Source: DATKEJ01 sp963768715
Lineage (GTDB): Bacteria; Bacteroidota; Rhodothermia; Rhodothermales; DATKEJ01
Direction: 5' to 3'
Assembly (NCBI GenBank): GCA_963768715.1
Contig: CAVYJC010000002.1
Span: 62,001-126,000, forward strand
DNA length: 64,000 bases
Part shown: piece after piece, positions 8,463-18,002 of the stretch
Position numbering within the stretch: the first letter of the stretch is position 1
How the letters are laid out: each line of letters starts with the position of its first letter
Position numbers and translations under genes: made by a program
Notes under the pieces: generated by a model
What the model was told of the DNA's origin: nothing
Databases searched by the model: none
What the model saw: the letters and a program-made list of their open reading frames with translations, nothing else

Positions 8463-10262
8463 ATGACCCGTCTCAACGTCCACGTCCGGCGCGGCCTGTT
8501 TTTTGGAATTGCTCTGTGTGGCGTTCTTGCGTCGAGTCAGGCTTTCGGTCAGAACAGGAGCCTGATGGATCTTTACAAGGACAAGTCGAAGACGATTCCG
8601 AGGACCAGCATTAGCCGGATGAGCGAGGAGGCGAAGCAATTCACGGAGGCATCGCAAGGAGGAAATGCTCTCCAAGTGCCTCTCGAAGGAGCTGTCAATG
8701 ACTCCACGTACCTCGTGGGCCCCAATGACCAGTTTACAATCACTGTCGGCGGGATGGAGCCCACCATTGCGCCATCGCTCGTGTCGGCCGACGGCATGCT
8801 GATGCTCCCGGGCGTCGGGCGCGTCGAGGCGGCGGGACGAACGCTCATTGCAGTGCGGGAGGATGCGCTCGAGAAGCTTCAGGCATCTTTCCGGAACGTT
8901 GACGTCGAAATTGCACTGACGCGGCCCCGGGAGTTCTATGTTCACGTCACCGGCGCGGTCCCCCAGCCTGGACGCTTCGTCGCGATGCCGGTTGCCCGCG
9001 TTGAGGATGTTTTGAAGCAGGCGTTCTTCTCGCCGACGTTGGAAACGCCAACCGACAGCCCCAATCACCGCCCGGCACTCCGAAATCTCGTCGTTAACCA
9101 CGTCGACGGCACCTCAACCTCCGTCGACCTTGTGAAATACTATCGATCGGGCGACGTCAGCTGGAATCCGTATTTGCGCGACGGGGATGCGATACAGGTC
9201 CCGGCCTTCGATCTTACCGCCGATGCCGTCTACATCGACGGGGAGGTGCCGTTTCCGGGCGCATATGACTTCCGCCCCGGCGACACGATCCTCGATCTCA
9301 TCGAAATCGGCTCCGGGACCACCCCGCTCTCGGATGACACCGTCGTCCAGTTGACGCATCGGGACGGCGAAGGCATGGCCCAGTCCGCGATCTATTCCCT
9401 GCGGGAGCTGCGAAATGGCCCACCCGTCGCGGTGATGCCGCTCGACCATGTGCACGTCCCGGAGGCAAATCCCACGAGCGGACTCGCTTCTGTGGAGGGC
9501 TGGGTCCAGTTCCCGGGCAGATACCCGATCACCATGGGCAAGACGACACTGAATGAGCTCGTGTCGATGGCCGGCGGCCTGAGAGAGGGCGCTTCGCTTC
9601 GAGGCGCATATCTGGAACGAAATCGCAAGTTGGTACCGGAGCAGCGCGACGTGCTTTCAGATCTCGAAGCCTATGAACGCGACCGCGACTTTCGGGCGGG
9701 GGGGCGATGGACCATCCTCACGGACAGTTCCTCATCGCTTTGGCAGATGCGCCTCGGAGACTTCGATTTCATGTCCCGGTACTTCCTTGCACGGTGGCTC
9801 CGAATGGACAACCGGGTAAGCGCGGACATGACTGCAGCTCTCAAGCCCGATGCGAATCCGATCTATCTCGAACCGGGTGACCGCCTCGTCATACCGAGAG
9901 ATGAACATGCCGTATTCGTCATTGGGGAAGTAGTACTTCCTGGGCGTGTGCGGTTCATGCAGGGCGCCTCGGCAGACGATTATGTGTCCCGTGCGGGTGG
10001 CGCCGGACCGAAAGCGGCCGGTACCTACGTCATTCGTGGAGGTACGGGCCAGATAGTGTCCGGCAAAGATCTGGTCTTCTCAGGCGACTATGTCTTTGTC
10101 GATCGGAAGGGCAGTGAGCCGGCATCGGTTGAGACGGAGCAACTGCGGCTTCAGCTTCAGGATCAAGGCTTGCGAAAGTATCAGGCATATCTGCAGACCG
10201 TCGGCACCGTACTGAGCATCGTTACGACGGCACTGTTGGTCGAAAACGTACTCAACAACTGA
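8463..10262 (+). CDS. SLBB-domain polysaccharide export protein (Wza-like)
   Basis: A predicted outer-membrane/periplasmic component of capsular or exopolysaccharide export. Starting at the ATG 8463 gives 599 residues with a clean signal peptide (basic V-H-V-R-R, hydrophobic core, A-F-G-Q cleavage region). An upstream ATG at 8277 would bury this signal and was rejected. A poly-export domain begins at about residue 80 with V-G-P-N-D-Q-F, followed by several SLBB-type beta-grasp segments, recognisable by recurrent G-x-V-x-x-P-G motifs (A-V-P-Q-P-G, E-V-P-F-P-G, E-V-V-L-P-G). The C-terminus ends in a hydrophobic helix. It opens the polysaccharide locus and is followed after 7 bp by the Wzz-like gene, so the two are surely one unit. 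Confidence 0.9.
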   Translation: MTRLNVHVRRGLFFGIALCGVLASSQAFGQNRSLMDLYKDKSKTIPRTSISRMSEEAKQFTEASQGGNALQVPLEGAVNDSTYLVGPNDQFTITVGGMEPTIAPSLVSADGMLMLPGVGRVEAAGRTLIAVREDALEKLQASFRNVDVEIALTRPREFYVHVTGAVPQPGRFVAMPVARVEDVLKQAFFSPTLETPTDSPNHRPALRNLVVNHVDGTSTSVDLVKYYRSGDVSWNPYLRDGDAIQVPAFDLTADAVYIDGEVPFPGAYDFRPGDTILDLIEIGSGTTPLSDDTVVQLTHRDGEGMAQSAIYSLRELRNGPPVAVMPLDHVHVPEANPTSGLASVEGWVQFPGRYPITMGKTTLNELVSMAGGLREGASLRGAYLERNRKLVPEQRDVLSDLEAYERDRDFRAGGRWTILTDSSSSLWQMRLGDFDFMSRYFLARWLRMDNRVSADMTAALKPDANPIYLEPGDRLVIPRDEHAVFVIGEVVLPGRVRFMQGASADDYVSRAGGAGPKAAGTYVIRGGTGQIVSGKDLVFSGDYVFVDRKGSEPASVETEQLRLQLQDQGLRKYQAYLQTVGTVLSIVTTALLVENVLNN

Positions 10263-10269
10263 TCTGATC

Positions 10270-11466
10270 ATGGAAACGCCTCGAGAACGATCCGTTGTCG
10301 AAACACAGAAAGACGCCCGAGACGCCTGGTGGGCGCTCGTGGGCACGGTTATCAGACGTAAACGGTTTGTTGTCGGTCTGACCCTCGGTGCGGCCGTCGT
10401 CTCGATCGTCATCAGTCTGCTGCTGCCGAAGTGGTACGAGGCTGAGGCACGGGTCATGCTCCCTTCGTCGTCGGGCGGTGGCAAGCTGAGTGCCTTGCTC
10501 GGCAATCTTGATCCCTCGGCCGCAAAGCTTCTAGGAGCAAGCACGGGTGATTACGTCCGCTACATGGCGATTCTGACAAGCGGTTCGATGGCCGACCGCG
10601 CCATCTCGGAATTCAACCTCATGGATGAATACGACACGCGTGATGCAAAATACCCGCGGCTCGAAACGAGAAAGATGCTCGAGAACAATGTCGAATTCGA
10701 AGTCGACCGAGAGTTCGATTTTCTTGCCGTGAAGGTTCTCGACAAGAGTCCCGAACAGGCCGCCGCCATGGCGAACTTCTTCGTGGATCAACTGAACGAG
10801 ATGAACGCGCACATGGTCAGCGAGAATGCCGCAAACTACCGGCATTTCGTTCAGATGCGCTACGATGCCACGATTACCAGCCTCGATTCGGCGATGACGG
10901 TCCTGAAAGAGTTTCAGCAGAAATCCGGCGTGATCGAGCTCGAGCAGCAGGCAGAGGCGTTTCTGACGGTACTTGCCGACTACCGTGCGGCAAGCTTCGA
11001 GGCGGAGGTCGAGTACGAGGGATTGGTCCTGGATTTCGGAAAGGACAACCCCAGCGTCAAGAGCGCCCGCAACAGGGTGCTGGCTGCGAAAGACAAAGAG
11101 CGGGATTTGCTCGAGGGGAAGGATCCTATCATGCCCGTCGCCATGAGTGACATTCCTGAGGTGGGGTACGGGTATGCGCGTGCACTGCGCGAGGTGATGA
11201 TTGATAAAAAGATCATTGAGTACGCTCGTCCGCTGCTCGAGGAGGCCATCTTTGAGGAGCAGAAGGAGACGCCGGCGGTTCAGGTGCTCGATCGGGCACT
11301 GGTGCCGGAAAAGAAGGCATTGCCGAAGCGTGTACTTATTGTCGCCGGAACAACCTTCTCCGTTCTGATACTGACCATTCTTTATCTGATTATCTTGGAC
11401 TGGCTCGACCGAAATCAGACCTACATTTCTGCGAGAATCGCCTCACAGGCGAGCAGTAGAAAGTAG
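10270..11466 (+). CDS. Wzz/GNVR-domain polysaccharide chain-length determinant
   Basis: An inner-membrane polysaccharide co-polymerase. Two transmembrane helices, at about residues 36-56 and 355-380, flank a large periplasmic region rich in coiled coil (about 190-300), the classic Wzz/GNVR layout. The segment D-R-A-L-V-P-E-K-K-A-L-P-K-R just before the second helix matches the family proline-rich G4 motif in position. No C-terminal tyrosine kinase domain is present, and no separate BY-kinase is seen nearby. It probably sets chain length of the polymer exported by the upstream SLBB protein. Confidence 0.9.
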   Translation: METPRERSVVETQKDARDAWWALVGTVIRRKRFVVGLTLGAAVVSIVISLLLPKWYEAEARVMLPSSSGGGKLSALLGNLDPSAAKLLGASTGDYVRYMAILTSGSMADRAISEFNLMDEYDTRDAKYPRLETRKMLENNVEFEVDREFDFLAVKVLDKSPEQAAAMANFFVDQLNEMNAHMVSENAANYRHFVQMRYDATITSLDSAMTVLKEFQQKSGVIELEQQAEAFLTVLADYRAASFEAEVEYEGLVLDFGKDNPSVKSARNRVLAAKDKERDLLEGKDPIMPVAMSDIPEVGYGYARALREVMIDKKIIEYARPLLEEAIFEEQKETPAVQVLDRALVPEKKALPKRVLIVAGTTFSVLILTILYLIILDWLDRNQTYISARIASQASSRK

Positions 11467-11570
11467 TGTCAGTTCATCGGACACTCCAGGTAAATGGTTC
11501 TGTTCGGCCTGCGAGTCGACCAGTCCGCTGTCCCCGCCTCAACCAGGCACCAGTCTGATTGAAAGACGCA

Positions 11571-12866
11571 ATGACTGACGGCTCCAAACCACCGACAGCA
11601 GGTCGCCTTGTCAAGAACATGACTTGGCTGGGAGCAGGCAATCTCCTCGTCAAGCCGATCTGGTTTGTGTTTGTCACGGCCGTCTGCGTCCAGATATTGG
11701 GCGTTCGCGAATACGGAATCATGGTCGCCTGCCTCGCCCTCTCGGGAATAGTCGGGAGCTTCCTCGACCTCGGAACCTCTCAATACTCCATCAGAGAAAT
11801 CGCACGTGAGCGTAGTCGGGCAGATCTGTTCTTCTCCAACCTGCTGAGCTTGAGACTAGCCAGTGGCTTGTTGGGCCTCTTGCTGGTCATTGCGTGCGGT
11901 CAGTTGCTTGGATATGACCCGTACCAATTGGTTGCGCTAGCCTTTGCTGCCGGATACTGGCTTGCCCAATACGTGACAGAGTACTGCCGAACTTATTACC
12001 GGGCGTTTGAACGTTTCGACTTCGAGGCACTTTCTGTCATTCTCGAAAAAGTCGTCGTTGTCGCGATAGGTATGGCGTTCCTCGTGGCCGGGAAGAACGC
12101 GTCGTGGGTACTGGCCGGCATGTTTGCCGGTATGAGCCTTGTCGGTCTTGCCAATGCGTTTTGGGTATCGAGACGAATTGCCAGGTTCCGTCTCTCCCTC
12201 GTTTCGGCGTCCTTTCTGAGGGATGTAGTCCCAAAAGCCCTGCCGCTTGGGATTGCGAGCGTCTTCGTCATGATCTACTTCCGGACCGATACCGTGATGG
12301 TTGAATCGATCATCGGCGAAACAGCGGCCGGTCAGTATGGGCTTGCCTACCGGATACTCGAAGCGCTGATCCTTCTCCCAAGTGTCATCGTGGCCGTACT
12401 TCTTCCAAGACTTTCGGTGCAATTCAGCCAAAAGGAACGTCAGGATTTTGGCAAGCTTGTGCGCGTCGGGGGTAGTGTACTCGTCCTCGTCGGTCTCGTA
12501 GTTGCAGCCATCGTAACAATAACGGCAGGTGGAATCATTTCACTCCTCGATCCAGCTCCAGCATCGCTTCCGGCGGCCGGAGCGCTGAGGATACTGGTAT
12601 GGACCTTCCCCTTCGCCGCACTGAACTATCTCCTCTCGACAGCAATGACTGCTGCGAACAACGAGAAAACACTCGCCTGGGTACTGGGTTTCGCCGCCCT
12701 GCTGAACGTTGTTCTCAACCTGATCCTTATCCCGGAGTACTCGCTTTACGGCGCCGCCGCCGCCACGATCGCTACCGAAGCAGTTATCCTGATCATACTT
12801 ACAATACGCTTCCTAAGGGACGAGAGGCCCGATTCCATCGCGGCTGAGACCAACCTGAAGAGATAG
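11571..12866 (+). CDS. Oligosaccharide flippase family protein (Wzx-like)
   Basis: A 431-residue, very hydrophobic protein with about twelve predicted membrane segments spread along its length, belonging to the polysaccharide-transporter/MOP superfamily. Such flippases move undecaprenyl-linked repeat units from the cytoplasmic to the periplasmic face. The N-terminus N-M-T-W-L-G-A-G-N-L-L and the R-T-D-T-V-M segment near the middle are characteristic of the family. An in-frame TTG at 11559 could add four residues; the ATG at 11571 is preferred. About 100 bp separate it from the Wzz-like gene; the downstream glycosyltransferase starts 14 bp after its stop. Confidence 0.9.
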   Translation: MTDGSKPPTAGRLVKNMTWLGAGNLLVKPIWFVFVTAVCVQILGVREYGIMVACLALSGIVGSFLDLGTSQYSIREIARERSRADLFFSNLLSLRLASGLLGLLLVIACGQLLGYDPYQLVALAFAAGYWLAQYVTEYCRTYYRAFERFDFEALSVILEKVVVVAIGMAFLVAGKNASWVLAGMFAGMSLVGLANAFWVSRRIARFRLSLVSASFLRDVVPKALPLGIASVFVMIYFRTDTVMVESIIGETAAGQYGLAYRILEALILLPSVIVAVLLPRLSVQFSQKERQDFGKLVRVGGSVLVLVGLVVAAIVTITAGGIISLLDPAPASLPAAGALRILVWTFPFAALNYLLSTAMTAANNEKTLAWVLGFAALLNVVLNLILIPEYSLYGAAAATIATEAVILIILTIRFLRDERPDSIAAETNLKR

Positions 12867-12880
12867 CCCATCCAGTACCA

Positions 12881-13813
12881 ATGGACTGCTCCACAATCGT
12901 CGTTAACTACAACACTTGGGAACTGACCGTAGACGCGGTTCGCGCGGCCCTGGCAGGGGCAGGCAAGCTTCAACACGAGGTGATCGTCGTCGACAATGGC
13001 TCCACCGATGACAGTGTAAAACAACTTGAATCCGCCTTTGCAGCTGAGTTCAAGGACAATGTGTCGCTCATCGTTAACGAAGAGAATCATGGATTCAGCA
13101 AGGGGAATAATATTGGAGCTTCCGCGGCCCGAGGCGACGTCCTGTTCTTTCTGAACTCCGACACGATCGTTCATGATAGTGCCATAGAGGTACTCTACCA
13201 CTTTGTCCGGAAGCGACCGGAAGCCGGCCTCGTCGGCCCCCTCGTTCTAAACGCCGACGGAACGGAGCAAGCCAGTACGTTTGCAATGTTGACCGCATTC
13301 AGAATTATTCGGCACAATATTCCCATCTGGTCTCTCATTCTCGGCAAAGACAAGAGGGAAGACTACGTCCCGTCTCAAACTGAGCCGGTGGATTCACTTA
13401 ACGGATGCGCAATTGCTGTCAGGCGCGAGGTGTTTGAGAGGATTGGACGCTGGGATGAGTCGTATTTCATGTACGCAGAGGATAGAGAGCTCTCGTTCGC
13501 TGCTTTGCAGCATGGTCTGGTCAACTATTTCTGCCGTGAAGCCTCCATCACGCACTATGGCGGGGCAAGCTCTTGGAAAGATTACCACAAGCAGCAGGTG
13601 GTCGCACTGCGGAGCGCCCTCGAATTCCTCCGGCGGCACCACGGTCGAACAATCCGAGCAGTATTCAGGATCACCGGTGCCATTGGCTTCGGACTCCGCG
13701 TACCCATTTTCGGCTTGTGGGAAAGGTCTCGGCCCGAACTTGCGGAAGACTACAGGCGGCGAAAGATGGCGGCCGCTGAACTATTCCACTGGTTTGTCCG
13801 TGAGTTCAAATAA
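12881..13813 (+). CDS. Family 2 glycosyltransferase (rhamnosyltransferase-like)
   Basis: A 310-residue GT-A fold enzyme. The N-terminal V-V-N-Y-N-T-W strand and V-V-D-N-G-S-T-D-D block form the nucleotide-sugar site, and F-F-L-N-S-D-T (about residues 88-94) supplies the metal-binding acidic motif. N-G-C-A-I-A-V-R-R followed by D-E-S-Y-F-M-Y-A-E-D matches the acceptor region of WbbL-like rhamnosyltransferases. It probably adds a sugar to the lipid-linked repeat unit at the cytoplasmic membrane. The donor cannot be read from sequence. It ends 8 bp inside the convergent O-antigen ligase gene. Confidence 0.9.
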   Translation: MDCSTIVVNYNTWELTVDAVRAALAGAGKLQHEVIVVDNGSTDDSVKQLESAFAAEFKDNVSLIVNEENHGFSKGNNIGASAARGDVLFFLNSDTIVHDSAIEVLYHFVRKRPEAGLVGPLVLNADGTEQASTFAMLTAFRIIRHNIPIWSLILGKDKREDYVPSQTEPVDSLNGCAIAVRREVFERIGRWDESYFMYAEDRELSFAALQHGLVNYFCREASITHYGGASSWKDYHKQQVVALRSALEFLRRHHGRTIRAVFRITGAIGFGLRVPIFGLWERSRPELAEDYRRRKMAAAELFHWFVREFK

Positions 13814-15251
13814 CGAGATTCTTGTCCGCGGTACTGGTCTCTTTGGTCGCATCGGCGGCCGCCGAAACGAAAGCAAAAAGCATCGTCAAGACAAGCAGCG
13901 TATCCATCTGATAGAAGGGGCCGGACGTGATCGCAGACACCAGCATCGCACACAGAACGCTGGTCGCCAGAACACATAGAATAGCCCTGTATCTGTTGTC
14001 GGTGATCCGTGCGATGCGAATCCCTTTGGCGATCGCCGTCACCCAGATCACCATGGAGACGACAAATCCGACGATCCCAAAACGGTACCACATCGAGAGA
14101 TATCCATTGTGGATGAAGGACCACTTCATCGTTCCCGATATCGTGAGGTTATAGTACTCGTAAGGAACACCCATCCCGTACCCAAGGATTGGGTTCTCGA
14201 CGATCTTGCCCCACACCACTTTGGACTCGAGCCATCGATTGATCAGCGAAATATCGCTTACGACTGTCGGACCGATAGAGGTCACTCTGTTCCACAGACC
14301 GGCCGTCAACAAAAGCGAGCGGCCACCGAACAAAAGAACCACCAGACCGACGGCCAGGGCTATCCCGATCGAGGCCATCGTTATCAGCTGAATTCGCCTC
14401 GGCTTGTCGAGTATGAACAGCATCACGATGCCTCCCACCGCAGCACCTGCCCAATAACCGCGACTTTGCGTCAGGACCAATCCCAGTGTGAGGAAAAGGA
14501 AGAGGGCAAAAAGAACCGTCTTCCGCAAGGCCGTCCTGGTGAAACTTGCCCACGTCAGCATGGCGAAAGCGGGACACAAGAGCAGAATCTCATTCGACTC
14601 AGCTCGACCCTTCTGGGTAATCTGCCAGACCTGCGTAGCTTTTGAAATGATCTGCTGAAGCGTTAGGTAGTTACGAACGGTCACATATAGACCCATCCAG
14701 AGCAGCAGAATCAATAGCGCCCTGACGCCTCTCTCATCTGCGCACATTCTCTTTACCGGGAAGTAAAACCCGAGCATCATGAACGGGATATACTCGTTCC
14801 GAATCGCTACAGGCTCCGCACCAAAAATGAACGAGATCAGTACGAAGCCCGTTACCCAGAGGAAGAGGAAGACGACCATCCGGTCCTGAAAAGTGCGAAC
14901 CAGCGGCGTGCGCTCCAGAAAGATCACTCCGAAATACCAGGACGCGAGATACGTGGCAAAGTAAACCCCAAACGCAAACTCGCCCAGATCAACCCCCTCT
15001 TCGAACCCGGCGATGAGTGGAAAAAGGGCTAACACCAGCAGCAGGTTCAACGATGGGTGGCGGAACAACCACACGCCGGCAACAGTGCCCAGTATTCCTA
15101 AAGGGACATAAGGGACTAACGTGGGCGCCAACAGCGTGGCCGCCACTATTACGAACAGGCCCAGTCCAAAAGCGACTCCCAGAAGTCGCCTCGACCACTT
15201 GACAAACGCGATCTCCGATGGGAGTGCCGACTCATGCATGGGCACGTTCAT
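13806..15251 (-). CDS. O-antigen ligase/polymerase family membrane protein
   Basis: A 481-residue multi-spanning protein (about ten to twelve hydrophobic segments) with one long periplasmic loop between about residues 310 and 390. The loop contains N-P-I-L-G-Y-G-M-G and a following H-N-G-Y-L segment with a conserved His, the signature of the Wzy_C/O-antigen ligase family. It could be WaaL-type ligase or Wzy-type polymerase; sequence alone does not decide. It lies on the opposite strand inside an otherwise rightward locus, with its 3' end overlapping that of the GT2 gene by 8 bp. Confidence 0.85.
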   Translation of the reverse strand: MNVPMHESALPSEIAFVKWSRRLLGVAFGLGLFVIVAATLLAPTLVPYVPLGILGTVAGVWLFRHPSLNLLLVLALFPLIAGFEEGVDLGEFAFGVYFATYLASWYFGVIFLERTPLVRTFQDRMVVFLFLWVTGFVLISFIFGAEPVAIRNEYIPFMMLGFYFPVKRMCADERGVRALLILLLWMGLYVTVRNYLTLQQIISKATQVWQITQKGRAESNEILLLCPAFAMLTWASFTRTALRKTVLFALFLFLTLGLVLTQSRGYWAGAAVGGIVMLFILDKPRRIQLITMASIGIALAVGLVVLLFGGRSLLLTAGLWNRVTSIGPTVVSDISLINRWLESKVVWGKIVENPILGYGMGVPYEYYNLTISGTMKWSFIHNGYLSMWYRFGIVGFVVSMVIWVTAIAKGIRIARITDNRYRAILCVLATSVLCAMLVSAITSGPFYQMDTLLVLTMLFAFVSAAADATKETSTADKNLVI

Positions 15252-15568
15252 CCAGATTCCAAAGAATGGAGTTACGCATTGTGAAACTTGGCCTCGCGAA
15301 GGCTACCGACCCAAAGATCGAGCCTGTGGCGTAATAGGTTCGGTCGAATGGCCGGAATCGATCTATTCTCGTCTGCACGGCAAGTCTACTTGGACGTTCG
15401 CTGACTAATGGGAAAGGCCAAAGGTAATTCCGTGATCCTGAGACGATGATGGGGTATTTGAGTTTCTTTTGTATCGTGGACGACTCTTGGTGGATATCAT
15501 GTCATTGACAAATCAATCGTCTCATTCGCGAGACACGGTTCGGGGTTCTGAGACCGAAGTACAACCAC
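15252..15568. other. Intergenic region between divergent glycan genes
   Basis: A 317-bp stretch between the ligase gene (leftward) and a glycosyltransferase (rightward). No convincing ORF or hairpin is seen. It must contain the promoters for both directions, but no sequence matching the Bacteroidota promoter pair (TTTG and TAnnTTTG at proper spacing) could be identified with confidence. Confidence 0.5.
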
Positions 15569-16855
15569 ATGAATAGCGTGCCGGGTCCCGCCGCTCTCCA
15601 CACGGGGGTGCACCTGTGCGTCCAGTGGCCGTCCCTCGGCCCCTATCACCTGGCACGACTCCAGCAGGCGGGCCTGCACTGCCGAGAAGCGTCGATTCGA
15701 CTCACGGCCCTCGAGCTCTGCGAGGTCGACGTCATGGGGAGAAGCGCATCGGAATTAGACGTCGAGGCATCTTTCGAGCGTGTCACGGTGTTTCCCGGTG
15801 CTGCAGTCGAAGACCTGTACCCGCAGCTTGTCGAGCAGGAAATTCGAAAGGCACTCGACCGCCTGAACCCCGACGTGGTGGCAATCACCAGCTACTCGAT
15901 GCCCGATTCCCGTGCTACCCTGGCATGGTGTCTCGACCATGGCAAAGGAGCCGTCCTCATGACCGACAGCAGAAAGGAGGACGCAGGCAGAACGCGCTGG
16001 CGGGAATGGTTGAAGTCGGTAATCGTATCCCGATTTGGGTCCGCACTGGTTGCAGGAACGCCGCAACGTGAATACCTCGAAGCTCTCGGTTTTCCATCGT
16101 CTTGTATTTTCACGGGATACGACGTCGTCGACAATGAATTCTTCGCCGATGCGGCCGATCGGATAAGGGCGAGTGTGCAGTCGACGCATGACCTTCCGGG
16201 CCTGGATGATGATCAACCCTTCTTCCTCTCCGTAGGCCGCATCATTCGCAGAAAAGGCCTGTTCACGCTGATCGACGGATACGAGCTGTACCGCCGAACC
16301 GATCCAAACCCGTGGAGGCTCGTTGTCGTTGGGGACGGCAACGACCTGGCCGAGGTCCAACGCTACATTGAAAGCAAAAAGGTCGACGGTGTGACATTTG
16401 CCGGAAATCAGCCGGCCGAAATCGTTCCGAACTACTACGCTCGTGCGGGCGCTCTCGTGCATCCGGCCTTGTCCGACCAGTGGGGATTGGTCGTCAATGA
16501 GGCAATGGCCTCCGGCCTGCCCGTCATCGTTTCGGAGGGAGCGGGAAGCGCCGTTGATCTAGCGATCGAAGAACAGACCGGCTTTACCTTCCCGATCGCT
16601 GATGCCGCCAGGCTCGCAGAACGCATGAATACCGTGGCTTCAAACGAACAATTGCGACGCGAAATGGGTGTGATGGCTCGCAAGGTTATCTCCGGCTGGT
16701 CGCTTGATCGGTTTGCCCAGTCGCTAATGCAAGCGATGCGCTGCGCTGAGACGCGTGCATCGAGGAGAAATGTATTGGATCCCGGACGGTTGCTCCTGCG
16801 TGTGCTGCATGTGCTTTCCAGGCGCATGACGTCTTTCCATACAGTCGAGGCCTGA
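15569..16855 (+). CDS. Family 4 glycosyltransferase
   Basis: A 428-residue GT-B enzyme. The C-terminal donor-binding half starts at V-G-R-I-I-R-R-K-G (about residue 219) and contains H-P-A-L-S-D-Q-W-G-L-V-V-N-E-A-M-A-S-G-L-P (about 298-318), which includes the E-x7-E-type nucleotide-sugar motif of the family. The N-terminal half is less typical and contains V-Q-W-P-S-L-G-P-Y-H, seen in transferases that act on the products of surface-glycan loci. It is likely cytoplasmic and membrane-associated, adding a sugar to a lipid-linked acceptor. The next glycosyltransferase starts 16 bp after its stop. Confidence 0.88.
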   Translation: MNSVPGPAALHTGVHLCVQWPSLGPYHLARLQQAGLHCREASIRLTALELCEVDVMGRSASELDVEASFERVTVFPGAAVEDLYPQLVEQEIRKALDRLNPDVVAITSYSMPDSRATLAWCLDHGKGAVLMTDSRKEDAGRTRWREWLKSVIVSRFGSALVAGTPQREYLEALGFPSSCIFTGYDVVDNEFFADAADRIRASVQSTHDLPGLDDDQPFFLSVGRIIRRKGLFTLIDGYELYRRTDPNPWRLVVVGDGNDLAEVQRYIESKKVDGVTFAGNQPAEIVPNYYARAGALVHPALSDQWGLVVNEAMASGLPVIVSEGAGSAVDLAIEEQTGFTFPIADAARLAERMNTVASNEQLRREMGVMARKVISGWSLDRFAQSLMQAMRCAETRASRRNVLDPGRLLLRVLHVLSRRMTSFHTVEA

Positions 16856-16871
16856 ACTGACGATACTTCCT

Positions 16872-18002
16872 ATGGGAGATACTCCACCCACCGTCTTCGT
16901 CGTCGGCCGCTTCCCTCCTCCTCTGGACGGCCAGGCGATCGCTACAAGACGACTCGCCCAGCTTCTCGAGCCGCATTGCGACCTGCGACGAATCGATCTC
17001 TCGACAGGCTCCGCTGCGAAGGCGCAATCGGAAGTCAGGTTCCGAGCAGGGCACATCGCCCACTATGCGAACGCCAGGGGACAGATCCGGTCGGCACTTC
17101 GGGCGGCACCAAACGCGACCATCCTGTGGACAGGAGTGTCGGGTTCGACGCTCGGCCACTACCGCGACATCCTGGTCAGCCTACCCGCGTTTCGCCGGTG
17201 TCATCGGGTGCACGCAGTCGTGCACTGGGGGAACTTCGATGAACTGTTCCGAAGTCCGAAAACCCGCATCACGGCACGATCGATGCTGGATCGCCTGACA
17301 AGCGTCGTCTTCCTGAACCAGCTCCTTCGCGATCGATGCCGAGATTTCGTACCCGATTCGAAAGCCAGAATTATCCCCAACACGATCGATGAATCCATCC
17401 AGCTTTCGTCCGACGAGGTGGAGACGAAGCAACGCGTGCGGAAGGATCGCAAAGTGTTTCGGCTACTGTATCTCGGCAGCATGACACCTTCGAAGGGCTG
17501 GAAGGACGCCGTCTTCGCAACCGAGATCATGCACAAGAAGGGTCTTTCCGTAGAACTCGACCTGGTCGGTCGATGGGAGTCCGACGACGACAAGGCATCC
17601 TTCACCGATCACGTCGTCCGAGGAGGACTGGGCTCCGTCGTACACCACCATGGCGCCGTATCCGACAGGACGCTGCTAAAAGAAATGTTTGCGCGGAGCG
17701 ATGCCTTCCTGCTGCCAACGTATTATCCGACCGAGGCCCAACCTCTGACCATCATTGAGGCGTTAAATGCTGGAACGCCGGTGATTACTACCGCCCACGC
17801 AGGCATTCCGGAAATGATAACGGACGGCAAGGAAGGATTTCTCGTCGAAAAGCATCGCCCCGACAGCATCGTGGACGCCGTTGAAAGTCTGTTCCCGTAC
17901 GAACGCTGGAGACAGCAGTCAGTGGCGGCACGAAAACGCTTTGAGACGACCTTCCACCCCGACCGAATTGTCGAGAAGTGGCTTGAACTGATCGAACCGT
18001 GA
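16872..18002 (+). CDS. Family 4 glycosyltransferase
   Basis: A 376-residue GT-B protein. The N-terminus has G-R-F-P-P-P-L-D-G-Q-A, a phosphate-binding loop found in many GT4 enzymes. The C-terminal half contains L-G-S-M-T-P-S-K-G-W (about 198-207) and P-T-Y-Y-P-T-E-A-Q-P-L-T-I-I-E-A-L-N-A-G (about 282-301), the donor-binding signature. Its stop overlaps the start of the methyltransferase by 4 bp, indicating translational coupling. The sugar donor is not predictable. Confidence 0.9.
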   Translation: MGDTPPTVFVVGRFPPPLDGQAIATRRLAQLLEPHCDLRRIDLSTGSAAKAQSEVRFRAGHIAHYANARGQIRSALRAAPNATILWTGVSGSTLGHYRDILVSLPAFRRCHRVHAVVHWGNFDELFRSPKTRITARSMLDRLTSVVFLNQLLRDRCRDFVPDSKARIIPNTIDESIQLSSDEVETKQRVRKDRKVFRLLYLGSMTPSKGWKDAVFATEIMHKKGLSVELDLVGRWESDDDKASFTDHVVRGGLGSVVHHHGAVSDRTLLKEMFARSDAFLLPTYYPTEAQPLTIIEALNAGTPVITTAHAGIPEMITDGKEGFLVEKHRPDSIVDAVESLFPYERWRQQSVAARKRFETTFHPDRIVEKWLELIEP